Source: Phycisphaerae bacterium
Lineage (GTDB): Bacteria; Planctomycetota; Phycisphaerae; Sedimentisphaerales; Anaerobacaceae
Direction of reading: 5' to 3'
Length of the DNA stretch: 64,000 nt
Assembly: GCA_028714255.1 (NCBI GenBank)
Contig: JAQTMR010000002.1
Coordinates: 124,001 to 188,000 of the forward strand
The notes below the pieces were generated by a model that was not told where the DNA came from, searched no databases, and saw only the letters and a list, made by a program, of their open reading frames with translations. The position numbers and the translations under genes are program-made. Position 1 is the stretch's first letter, and the number at the start of each line of letters is the position of its first letter. Below, piece after piece: positions 44,937 to 51,937 of the stretch.

Positions 44937-45623
44937 ATGGGACCGGATATTAATGCCATCGGAATAATTTTTGCCCCCATATTTGCAATAGCCGTAAGTC
45001 TAATATGGCGAACAACACCTGACAACGCACGCTTTGTCAGGGCAATCCTTATCCCGGTTTTGATAATCATTCTGACAGCCATAATCACAAAGTTTCTGCC
45101 GGAAGATTGGGGTCTCGTTTCTTCCCTTCAATTGTTTTTGCCAATTGTCTGTTTGTTTCCAGTGTTATGGCTTGTCGGAAATAGAACAGTAAAATATGCC
45201 GCTGTTTGTGTTTTATTTCTCCTTGCAATAAGTTTGAGTGTACAATATGTTCACCTTGCTCGCAGCAGCAGGGTTTCGCTAATACAACCGGAAAGAGGAA
45301 TTGCAATAGATAACTTTCAACAAATGTCTGTTTGTTTTGCTCTTTATGCCGTAGCATCCAACGACAGCAATTACTACCCTGAGGGCTGGTTATTAGATTC
45401 TCCCGTTATGGCCAAATTGCCTGAAAAGTACCGAAAAGCTATAGAAGAACATAATAAGTTTGATAATCCTGAAACATATCGGTTGTGGCATACGCCCTTT
45501 ACTCGCATGTATGGTGTGAAAAAGAAGTATCAAGAATTGTGGTACCCTGGGGGCAAACTATCACAGGACACTATCGGAAATATGTCACGCAGGGACAGAC
45601 CCGGCAAAATGGATAATAAATAA
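44937..45623 (+). CDS. membrane protein of unknown function, four N-terminal spans
   Basis: The 228-aa product has about four membrane spans in its first 110 residues (AIGIIFAPIFAIAVSLIW, AILIPVLIIILTAII, LFLPIVCLFPVLWLVG, YAAVCVLFLLAISLSV). A soluble, tyrosine/tryptophan-rich C-terminal domain follows (YYPEGWLLDSPVMAKLPEKYRKAIEEH). No family is recognised. AGAGGG precedes the start. It ends 58 bp before the second purE 3' fragment. Confidence 0.65.
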   Translation: MGPDINAIGIIFAPIFAIAVSLIWRTTPDNARFVRAILIPVLIIILTAIITKFLPEDWGLVSSLQLFLPIVCLFPVLWLVGNRTVKYAAVCVLFLLAISLSVQYVHLARSSRVSLIQPERGIAIDNFQQMSVCFALYAVASNDSNYYPEGWLLDSPVMAKLPEKYRKAIEEHNKFDNPETYRLWHTPFTRMYGVKKKYQELWYPGGKLSQDTIGNMSRRDRPGKMDNK

Positions 45624-45680
45624 AGTAACTCGACAAAGCTTAGTGCGGGCGGAGGCAGGACTAACCATCGTCGCCGGTAC

Positions 45681-45846
45681 GGCGACGGTAGCGATTGGAA
45701 AAGCAGGTGCGAAGAACGCGGCTATATTGGCTGTGCAAATTTTAGCTTTGTCTGATAAAGGCCTTGCTGACAAACTCGTCGAGTTCAAGAAGTCGCAGGC
45801 GAAGAAGGTAATCGAAAAAGATTCGGAAATTAGGAAAAGTAGGTAG
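45681..45846 (+). pseudogene. duplicated 3' fragment of purE
   Basis: This 165-bp block aligns without gaps to the end of purE (42794-42958). It encodes VAIGKAGAKNAAILAVQILA and onward to the C-terminus and a stop codon. Three differences near the start are synonymous; one codon changes Gln to Ser. The fragment lacks the catalytic N-terminal half and cannot work alone. A frame opening at 45643 exists but has no ribosome-binding site. Confidence 0.85.
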
Positions 45847-46189
45847 TTTAGGTGTATTAAATTGGGCCTTGATTGTCCCCGGTTTGAGGATTCCGAGAAG
45901 CTCACCCGTAGGGATCTCCGCTTCGCTTCGAGTTTGATTGGCTTTGTTTGGGTTCGTTTTGACCAAGTGTCCATTGTGCATTTCTTATTGTAATTCATTG
46001 TCATACTTGTGGTTGTAAACATTTGACTTTTTTGGAAATTGGGTTTGTTTTGCATAATTTAGTTGTTTTGATTGATTCATATCTCGTATTGCGTGATGCG
46101 TAGGCGAGTTGCGTAAAGTAAGAAAATTAACCACGAATAAACACGAATGGACACAGATTTTTTTCATAATGCTTAGAATACGTCCCTTT

Positions 46190-46215
46190 CTTATTAGGGC
46201 GGACATGCGCGTTTG
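46190..46215. repeat. 26-bp repeat, copy 2
   Basis: Identical to 44175-44200. See copy 1. Confidence 0.75.
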
Positions 46216-46494
46216 GTCGAAAATTTTAATCGTCGCTCGTCGCTAGTCTCTCGTAACTTGATGGGAGAAAAGAGTTAAAAAATTTTGAAATTAGCCGGTT
46301 TTGGTGTGTGGGTAGATATAGTTTTGGTTGAAGGATTTGCCTATTTTGGTACATTTACACCACTTAACGCCTTGTTGGGTAAGGACTTGCAAGATGCCCA
46401 ACGGGGCATTTTTACTTATTACAACACTCCGCCATTCCTTGCCAATAGGCCGACCAATAAATTTTCAATAAAACCAAAAATCTTATTAGAAATA

Positions 46495-46523
46495 TTGACA
46501 AGATGAAAAAGAGGGTGTATATT
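46495..46523 (+). promoter_or_regulatory. strong sigma-70 promoter for the 46564 gene
   Basis: A perfect TTGACA (46495-46500) and TATATT (46518-46523) are spaced 17 bp apart. Transcription would start about 35 bp before the ATG. Confidence 0.75.
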
Positions 46524-46563
46524 GTATATAGTGATGGTAGATATTTTGTGAAAGGGTTCTAAT

Positions 46564-47379
46564 ATGAATGAGTCGGAACAAACAAAAGTCGAAGGGAAAG
46601 GCTCTCGAAGTCCTAACTATCCTGCTGTCAGCTTGAAAAAATCAGTTGAACAAGTAGGACAATTATATGACATCCACAAAACGCGTATCGTGCCAATTAA
46701 GATGGTTCACGAACTTTGGGGTTATAAAGCCCACAGTAGCGTTGGAGACCAATGTATTGCGGCAGCAAAAGCTTTTGGGTTAATAGAGATTACCGGCAAG
46801 GGAAAATTAAGAAAGGTATGTGTTTCTTCCCAAGGCCACCGTATTCATATGAAAGCCCCCGATTGCGAAGATTTGTTAAAGAAGGCTGCCTTGTCGCCGG
46901 CAATATACTCTGAGATATGGGAACACTATCAAGCTGATTTGCCTAATGATGAGCTTTTGAAAAATCATTTGGTATGGGAACGCCAACCCCGCTTTAATGA
47001 AAAGTATGTTGACCGCTTTATTGCACTATTTAGGGAAAGTATTTCCTTTGCAAATTTAGCCTCTGGCGATATAATCAAAGAGGATGAGACAAAAAATGAT
47101 ACGCCTGAAGACATAAATATTGATGACAATAAACCCAAAGAAGGTATTTCTATGCCCCCCAAAACCGGCACTTTTGACTTGCCTATCCCGTTATTAGATG
47201 GTCTTTCGGCGTTTTTAAGAATACCAAGGCCGATAAGCGAAGAAAATTATTTGCATCTTGTTAATTTTCTGAAAGCAATAAAACCAAGTATTGTTTCTAA
47301 ATCTAAACAAGACGAAACCCAAGAGAAAACAGATGAAACTGGAGGCGGAGATGACGTGGGTGTAAATGAAGAAAAATAA
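46564..47379 (+). CDS. winged-helix-like protein of unknown function
   Basis: The 271-aa protein has an N-terminal region (SPNYPAVSLKKSVEQVGQLY, VPIKMVHELWGYKAHSS, QCIAAAKAFGLIEITGKGKLRKV) that reads like a winged helix. A helical middle follows (AALSPAIYSEIWEHY, FNEKYVDRFIALFRESISFANL) and then a very acidic, proline-containing C-terminus. I have seen similar proteins in phage and plasmid-type DNA but cannot name a family. It has its own strong promoter and a terminator, so it is a single-gene unit. Confidence 0.6.
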   Translation: MNESEQTKVEGKGSRSPNYPAVSLKKSVEQVGQLYDIHKTRIVPIKMVHELWGYKAHSSVGDQCIAAAKAFGLIEITGKGKLRKVCVSSQGHRIHMKAPDCEDLLKKAALSPAIYSEIWEHYQADLPNDELLKNHLVWERQPRFNEKYVDRFIALFRESISFANLASGDIIKEDETKNDTPEDINIDDNKPKEGISMPPKTGTFDLPIPLLDGLSAFLRIPRPISEENYLHLVNFLKAIKPSIVSKSKQDETQEKTDETGGGDDVGVNEEK

Positions 47380-47383
47380 AACA

Positions 47384-47414
47384 GGCCACCAGTTGGTAGC
47401 TGATGGCCGATTTT
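47384..47414 (+). terminator. rho-independent terminator after the 46564 gene
   Basis: GGCCACCAG and CTGATGGCC pair (one G-T) around a 7-nt loop and are followed by gatttt, 5 bp after the stop codon. Confidence 0.75.
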
Positions 47415-47420
47415 CGTTAT

Positions 47421-47470
47421 CCTAACGTTCACGGATGGCAAACGTTAGGGTGGGCCGAAGCCCGATATTT
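47421..47470 (+). other. two further hairpins in the 47.4-kb spacer
   Basis: CCTAACGTT (47421-47429) and AACGTTAGG (47441-47449) are perfect 9-bp inverted repeats around an 11-nt loop. GGGC-cgaa-GCCC (47452-47463) follows directly and ends in gatatttt, which looks like a second terminator. The 9-bp palindrome could instead be a protein-binding site. Confidence 0.5.
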
Positions 47471-47535
47471 TATGCTGACATCATTATCGACACTTCGGCC
47501 TATTTGTCAAGAGCCATTTAGAAAGGAGTCGCAGT

Positions 47536-47604
47536 ATGCGCTCGCAGACCTACAGTAGGCCGGTAAAGCGACACTGGACGTTTATGTCCGTTAGCGGCCC
47601 ATAA
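47536..47604 (+). CDS. possible 22-aa basic leader peptide
   Basis: An ATG preceded by AAAGGAG at 7 nt opens a 22-codon frame (MRSQTYSRPVKRHWTFMSVS then GP, stop). The ribosome-binding site is better than those of most genes in the window. It lies between hairpins and upstream of the 44-aa basic protein, so it might be a regulatory leader. There is no homology to support it. Confidence 0.3.
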   Translation: MRSQTYSRPVKRHWTFMSVSGP

Positions 47605-47695
47605 AAGGCTTGAATTGGCCTATGGCGTGCGCCCTGCCGTTGTGGTGGGGCGCATAGTATTAACAAAAAAAATTTTATAACAGGAGAAAATAATT

Positions 47696-47830
47696 ATGGC
47701 TCGTAATGAAAAAACCTCAGCAAAAATGGGCAGACTTGCATCGAAAATACTAAGAGGCAACTACTCACAAACTGCCAAAAAATTGGCTGGCAGTGTTTTA
47801 ACTCAACGGCCTGATAGAAAGAAAAGGTAA
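47696..47830 (+). CDS. 44-aa basic protein of accessory-element type
   Basis: AGGAG 9 nt upstream of the ATG leads to MARNEKTSAKMGRLASKILR and a lysine/arginine-rich tail ending PDRKKR. Very similar small basic proteins occur beside phage and plasmid genes as far as I recall; function unknown. It is too short for routine gene callers. Confidence 0.6.
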   Translation: MARNEKTSAKMGRLASKILRGNYSQTAKKLAGSVLTQRPDRKKR

Positions 47831-47876
47831 TTAACGAAGCACCTTGACTTTCTTAATGCAGCGATTGGGTATTGTG

Positions 47877-48023
47877 ATGCGCCCGAGTATTTGGGTTGTG
47901 CTTATAGTATGCACAATTGTCTTATATTCGGGCGTATCTTCTATCACGAAACCTATTGAAGTGCTAAATATAAAGAGGATTTGGGCAGAATTGATAAAAA
48001 GTCGCCGGGGCGGCGACGGCTAA
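47877..48023 (+). CDS. possible 48-aa single-span membrane peptide
   Basis: The frame encodes MRPSIWVVLIVCTIVLYSGV followed by a short basic tail. There is no good ribosome-binding site. The 3' end runs through a GTCGCC/GGCGAC hairpin (48001-48017) that looks like a dispersed repeat. Weakly supported. Confidence 0.25.
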   Translation: MRPSIWVVLIVCTIVLYSGVSSITKPIEVLNIKRIWAELIKSRRGGDG

Positions 48024-48024
48024 A

Positions 48025-48085
48025 CAAAAAATTTGATACCGCGGACTTACGTCCTGCGGCTCTGCGGCAGGGCTAACCGAATAAA
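48025..48085. repeat. GC-rich palindromic repeat before the M20 gene
   Basis: CCGCGGAC and GTCCTGCGG form an imperfect hairpin, followed by CTGCGGCTCTGCGGCAG. It belongs by appearance to the same class of short palindromic elements scattered across the window. Confidence 0.4.
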
Positions 48086-49261
48086 TCAGGTCAGAAATTC
48101 CAGGATGAGATTCTTATAGAATTCAGCGGCTTTTTCCATATCGGCGATTTCGATGTATTCGTCCGGCTTGTGGGCGAGCGGCGTCCGGCCTGGGCCGAAG
48201 ATTACAATCGGAGCGCCCAAAGAAACAAAATGCGGGCCATCGGTGGTGTAGCCAACAGCTTTAGTTTTGTTTATCCCCACGGCAGAGCAGAAATCCCTTA
48301 CAAAATCGCAACTCGAATCGGTTTCCAACGCACCGACTTCTCGGACAACGGAGGCCGAGGCGTCGAAGTTGGGATTTTCCTGTTTTAGCTTTGCGAAGAT
48401 TTTTTCAAAGTCAGAGATTATCTCGCGGGTATTTTGTCCCGGCCCGCCTTGCCCGACTTGCGCTCGCCTCGCGGCGAAGCCGAGGGTCTGGCGAGTCGAG
48501 GCAGGCAGCGTGCGAATATCTATTGCGATAGTGCAGTTGTCGGGTACGACATTAATTTCTTTTCCTGCCGTGATTGTATTAACGCTCATCGAGCAATCGC
48601 CCAATAGTTTGTGCGGCTGAAATTTAATTTTATAGCTTTCCAATTCGTTCAAGAAAGCTCTCATCGAAGTAATCGCATTTACGCCAAGCTGCGGCATCGA
48701 GCTGTGAGCGGTTCGGCCTTTGGTTTTGACTTCGAGCCATAATATTCCGCGATGTGCGGTGACGATATCGAAATCGGTCGGTTCGGGGACAATCACGCCT
48801 GCGACTTTCGGCGGGTTGTTCTTGAGGTCATTGATAAATCTTTTTGCTCCGCAGCTATCGGTTTCTTCGCCTGCAAGGGCGGCAAATATAATATCGCCTT
48901 TTAATTTAGTTCCGGAATCGACAATCTGGCGAACTGCGGCAACGGCGGCGGCGGTTCCGCCCTTCATATCCATTGAGCCTCTGCCGAAGACTTTGCCGTC
49001 GCATTCTTCGGCGGCGAAAGGCGGATGCGTCCAGCCCCGGCCTGCGGCGACGACATCGATGTGGCAGAGGAACAAAAGGGCGGGCTTTTGTCCTGTGGAG
49101 GTTATTTGTGCGGTAAGATTTGCCCTGTTCGTATCCCAGCGGTCTATTCGGCAAGTTATTCCTGAGCGGGCAAAGTCGTCTGAAATTACCTCAGCGGCGG
49201 CCAATTCGCCCTTTTCGGCGGTGGATTCGGCCTGAACAAGTTTTTTCAAAAGCTCTTTCAT
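48086..49261 (-). CDS. M20-family deacylase (ArgE/DapE type)
   Basis: The 391-aa protein is a zinc-dependent M20 peptidase/deacylase. Metal-site motifs are LFLCHIDVVAAG, GRGSMDMKGG, AGEETDSCGAKRF and the C-terminal GPGRTPLAHKPDEY. Substrate may be N-acetylornithine, succinyl-diaminopimelate or a dipeptide; no arg or lys gene is adjacent. I start at ATG 49261; a longer frame to 49390 is artefactual. A 22-residue stretch (ASTRQTLGFAARRAQVGQGG plus P) after DIRTLP is encoded by an inserted palindromic repeat. Confidence 0.9.
   Translation of the reverse strand: MKELLKKLVQAESTAEKGELAAAEVISDDFARSGITCRIDRWDTNRANLTAQITSTGQKPALLFLCHIDVVAAGRGWTHPPFAAEECDGKVFGRGSMDMKGGTAAAVAAVRQIVDSGTKLKGDIIFAALAGEETDSCGAKRFINDLKNNPPKVAGVIVPEPTDFDIVTAHRGILWLEVKTKGRTAHSSMPQLGVNAITSMRAFLNELESYKIKFQPHKLLGDCSMSVNTITAGKEINVVPDNCTIAIDIRTLPASTRQTLGFAARRAQVGQGGPGQNTREIISDFEKIFAKLKQENPNFDASASVVREVGALETDSSCDFVRDFCSAVGINKTKAVGYTTDGPHFVSLGAPIVIFGPGRTPLAHKPDEYIEIADMEKAAEFYKNLILEFLT
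48436..48507. repeat. palindromic repeat inserted in frame in the M20 gene
   Basis: About 66 bp interrupt the expected DIRTLP-GQNTREII segment. The insert carries CGGCTTCGCCG and CGAGGCGAGCGC and its ends are roughly inverted (GCCTCGACTCGCC against GGCGAGCGCAAGTCGGGCAA). It is related to the repeat in the MEMO gene (41878-41911) and keeps the reading frame open. Confidence 0.65.
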
Positions 49262-49430
49262 GGCTCTGATTATACAAACTATTGCGTGAAAGTAAAAAAA
49301 GAGGAAAATTTTATTGCGGATTAAAACACAAATGAGCATAATGCTGGACTTGCCCCCTTTTCTGTCTTCGACAGAAGGCGAAGGGGGCATAGCCGGACAC
49401 TAATCGCCATCGGGCGGGCAGTGGAGAACA

Positions 49431-49481
49431 TAATGGTTCGACTTCGCTCACCATCCTGAGCGGCTGAAAGGAGTCGAAGTA
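49431..49481. repeat. GGTTCGACTTCGCTCACC... dispersed repeat providing an RBS
   Basis: A sequence of the well-known type ggttcgacttcgctcaccat, then cctgagcggctgaaaggagt and cgaagt, ends exactly at the next ATG. Its AAGGAG stands 8-9 nt before the start codon, so the repeat supplies the ribosome-binding site. Confidence 0.65.
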
Positions 49482-50216
49482 ATGGGACCTGTATTGAGTG
49501 CTCTTATAAAACTTCAAAGCGTTGAAAACCAGCTTCGGGCGGCAAAAGCAAAACTTGCGAGATGCCGAAGAAACGTAATCATTCAGGAGAACCAGGTCAG
49601 GAGCCTGCAAAACGCATACGAAGCCAAAAAAGAAGAGATTCAGTTAACCAGGGTCCAGTCCGACCGTCTTGAACTGGAACTGAAAACCAGAGACGAAGAG
49701 ATAGCCAAGTTGCGAGCCCACCTTAACGCGGCGAAAACAAACAAAGAATACGCCGCGGTTTTGACCCAGCTTAATACAACCAAGGCAGACAATTCCAAAT
49801 ACGAGACGCAAATCCTGGATTTGATGAAGGATGTCGAGGCGGACGAAGCAGAATGCGCGAACCTTCAGGGCCAGATAGACGAGAAGAAACAGGCACTCGA
49901 ACAAATCCGAAAGGAAGCTGAGGTAGCGGCGAGTAAATACGAGGCCGAGATAGCAGAAATCCAGATTGAATGGGACAAGAAAACACAGGATATACCGGCT
50001 GAGCCGTTGCGGGTTTTCAATCGCGTCGCGGAAACTTATGACGGCGAAGCGCTGGCGGTGATCGAGAAACAGGATGGCAAGGTAGAGGCCTATAGCTGCG
50101 GCGGCTGCTTTATGGGCATTACAACGGAGTCCGTCAACCTGCTGCTGACTAAAGACGACATCATCCGTTGTCCGAGCTGCACGAGGATACTCGTACTTAG
50201 CGAATCGAATAGTTAA
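49482..50216 (+). CDS. coiled-coil protein with C4 zinc ribbon
   Basis: The 244-aa protein is a long alpha-helical hairpin (residues 5-170, heptad-rich, many Lys/Glu) followed by a zinc ribbon with two CxxC pairs (CGGCFMG and CPSCTR). This is the PF02591 (zf-RING_7/CdsZ) family, thought to bind nucleic acid or ribosomes, with no firmly assigned activity in most bacteria. It is 40 bp upstream of the RNase H-PurN fusion, so the two are probably co-transcribed. Confidence 0.85.
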   Translation: MGPVLSALIKLQSVENQLRAAKAKLARCRRNVIIQENQVRSLQNAYEAKKEEIQLTRVQSDRLELELKTRDEEIAKLRAHLNAAKTNKEYAAVLTQLNTTKADNSKYETQILDLMKDVEADEAECANLQGQIDEKKQALEQIRKEAEVAASKYEAEIAEIQIEWDKKTQDIPAEPLRVFNRVAETYDGEALAVIEKQDGKVEAYSCGGCFMGITTESVNLLLTKDDIIRCPSCTRILVLSESNS

Positions 50217-50256
50217 TTGCCGGCTTCCGATTTCCAGCTTTAAGGAGCTAAACACA

Positions 50257-51327
50257 TTGCCGGAGCAAACAGGGCAAATCATCATCTATGTAGATGGCGG
50301 CAGCAGAGGCAACCCCGGCCCGGCTGCTGCGGGCTTTGTATTAGCCGATGCCGGCGGAAACCAATTACAGGCCAAAGCTTTTTTTCTTAACCACGCCACA
50401 AACAACGTGGCCGAATATACCGCGATTATAAAAGCACTCGAAGCAGCGAAGCAGATTAACGCCGAAAGGCTGACGATTTTCAGTGACAGCGAGTTGCTCG
50501 TAAGGCAGATTAACGGCCAATACAAAGTAAAGAGCGAGCAAATCAGGCCGCTTTTTCAACGGGCGGTCAATTTAATTAACGACTTTGAAGACTGGAAGCT
50601 CAAGCACATTCCCAGAGAGAAAAACAAACGGGCCGATGCTCTCGTTAACCAGGCGCTGGATATCAAAGGGGACATCGAAGACGAACCGGCCCGGGCATCG
50701 CAAAATAAAAAACCAATCCGGCTGGGCGTATTGATTAGCGGCGGCGGCACGACATTAATGAATATTCTCGAATATATAAACAAGGGCCTGTTGAACGCCA
50801 AAATCGCTGTCGTAATAAGCTCGCTATCTAAAGCGGGCGGCGTCAAAAAAGCAAAAGCCGCCGGTCTGGATGTAAAAATCATCCGCAAGAAAGACTATTC
50901 CAGCCTCAAGAAGTTTAGCAATCGCATCGAAGACGAGCTTGCTGCGGCAAATGTTGACCTGGTCATTCAGGGTGGCTGGCTCTGTCTGTGGGAGATACCG
51001 GCCCGATACGAAAACCGCGTGATGAACATACACCCAGCTCTTTTGCCGAGCTTCGGCGGGGAAGGTATGTGGGGACATAATGTTCACGCGGCGGTTCTCG
51101 CGACAGGGTGCAGGGTAAGCGGCTGCAGCGTGCATTTCTGCACGAATGAATATGATAAAGGGCCTATAATTATTCAACGGTGCTGCCCGGTTAAAAATGA
51201 TGATAGTCCGGAGAGCCTTGCTGCGAGAGTTTTTGAGCAGGAATGTATCGCATATCCCCAGGCCATAAAGCTGTTCGCAGAGGGTAGATTGCTTGTCCGG
51301 GACGGCAGGGTGGAAATAAAATCGTGA
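50257..51327 (+). CDS. RNase HI - phosphoribosylglycinamide formyltransferase fusion
   Basis: The first 140 residues are a type 1 RNase H with all four catalytic acids (IYVDGGSRGNPGPAAAG, NNVAEYTAI, IFSDSELLV, REKNKRADALV). After a short linker, residues 152-356 form a PurN-like GAR transformylase: GVLISGGGTTLMNIL, NIHPALLPSF with the catalytic Asn and His, and SVHFCTNEYDKGPIIIQ with the Asp. PurN adds a formyl group from formyl-THF in purine synthesis. The fusion is unusual. Translation starts at TTG with AAGGAG 9 nt upstream. Total 356 aa. Confidence 0.88.
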   Translation: MPEQTGQIIIYVDGGSRGNPGPAAAGFVLADAGGNQLQAKAFFLNHATNNVAEYTAIIKALEAAKQINAERLTIFSDSELLVRQINGQYKVKSEQIRPLFQRAVNLINDFEDWKLKHIPREKNKRADALVNQALDIKGDIEDEPARASQNKKPIRLGVLISGGGTTLMNILEYINKGLLNAKIAVVISSLSKAGGVKKAKAAGLDVKIIRKKDYSSLKKFSNRIEDELAAANVDLVIQGGWLCLWEIPARYENRVMNIHPALLPSFGGEGMWGHNVHAAVLATGCRVSGCSVHFCTNEYDKGPIIIQRCCPVKNDDSPESLAARVFEQECIAYPQAIKLFAEGRLLVRDGRVEIKS

Positions 51328-51388
51328 AGCGTTAATCACCGGTCGAGTTTCAGCCGAGATGTGAGATACAAACAAAGAGATAACCGAT

Positions 51389-51889
51389 ATGAACAAACGA
51401 CAAAAAGCCATATTAAGAGATACTGCAACTGTAATAGCTATTACAGCTATTGCGGTTGTCGCGATGATTGCCCTGAGGAACTGGATTAATCGTTCGGAAG
51501 CAATGCGGGCAATGGAGCATCTCGGACGAGTGGTCGTACAGTATCGACAAAGCCATGGTTCTGTTCCCTCAGAATCCTACATCAATAGAACAAGAGAAGA
51601 ATTAGAAGGGCGTGTTCGGCTCGGCGATGTGACATACAGGGCCCAGTGGATTAATTTCGAATCGTCTCCCGATGAAATTCTGGCTTATACTGAAAAACCT
51701 CACGGTTCATGGCTGTTCGGTAAGAGATATATTGTTCTTCGTCTTGACGGCCGGATAGAATGGATGGGCAAACAAAAACTCGATATGCTTTTGGCCCAAC
51801 AGCGGAGCTTCCAGGAGCTCGAATCGTTGCGGGAGAAATCGAAGCAAATTTTGCATCCCCCATCTTTCGACCCCACCTTCAGCCCGTAG
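51389..51889 (+). CDS. single-span membrane protein of unknown function
   Basis: The 166-aa product has one N-terminal membrane span (TVIAITAIAVVAMIALRNWI) and a soluble domain. The domain begins HLGRVVVQYRQSHGSVPSES and contains ITYRAQWINF-like and KRYIVLRLDGRIEWMG strands. The helix plus short beta domain faintly recalls pseudopilin-like proteins, but no prepilin cleavage site is seen. It converges on clpC. Confidence 0.6.
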   Translation: MNKRQKAILRDTATVIAITAIAVVAMIALRNWINRSEAMRAMEHLGRVVVQYRQSHGSVPSESYINRTREELEGRVRLGDVTYRAQWINFESSPDEILAYTEKPHGSWLFGKRYIVLRLDGRIEWMGKQKLDMLLAQQRSFQELESLREKSKQILHPPSFDPTFSP

Positions 51890-51937
51890 ATGTCTTTTTA
51901 GCCGGGAAGCCCGGCTTGAAAAGCTGTGCCCTTGTGG

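Larger units (their letters stand above)
45847..46563. other. 715-bp repeat-rich non-coding region
   Basis: After the purE fragment come a second copy of the downstream block (41 bp identical at 46035-46075), a CCACGAATAAACACGAATGG-type dispersed repeat (46133-46155), the 26-bp repeat copy 2 (46190-46215), a small hairpin TGCCC-aacg-GGGCA with five Ts (46395-46413), and a strong promoter for the next gene. A 73-codon frame at 46285-46506 has no support. Confidence 0.6.

Noticed and set aside
45985..46206. 73-codon minus-strand frame starting MSALIR
   Set aside because: Its N-terminus is only the reverse reading of the 26-bp repeat and the rest runs through dispersed repeat DNA.
46285..46506. 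73-codon plus-strand frame before the winged-helix gene
   Set aside because: No ribosome-binding site; it runs through a terminator-like hairpin and the -35 of the next gene.
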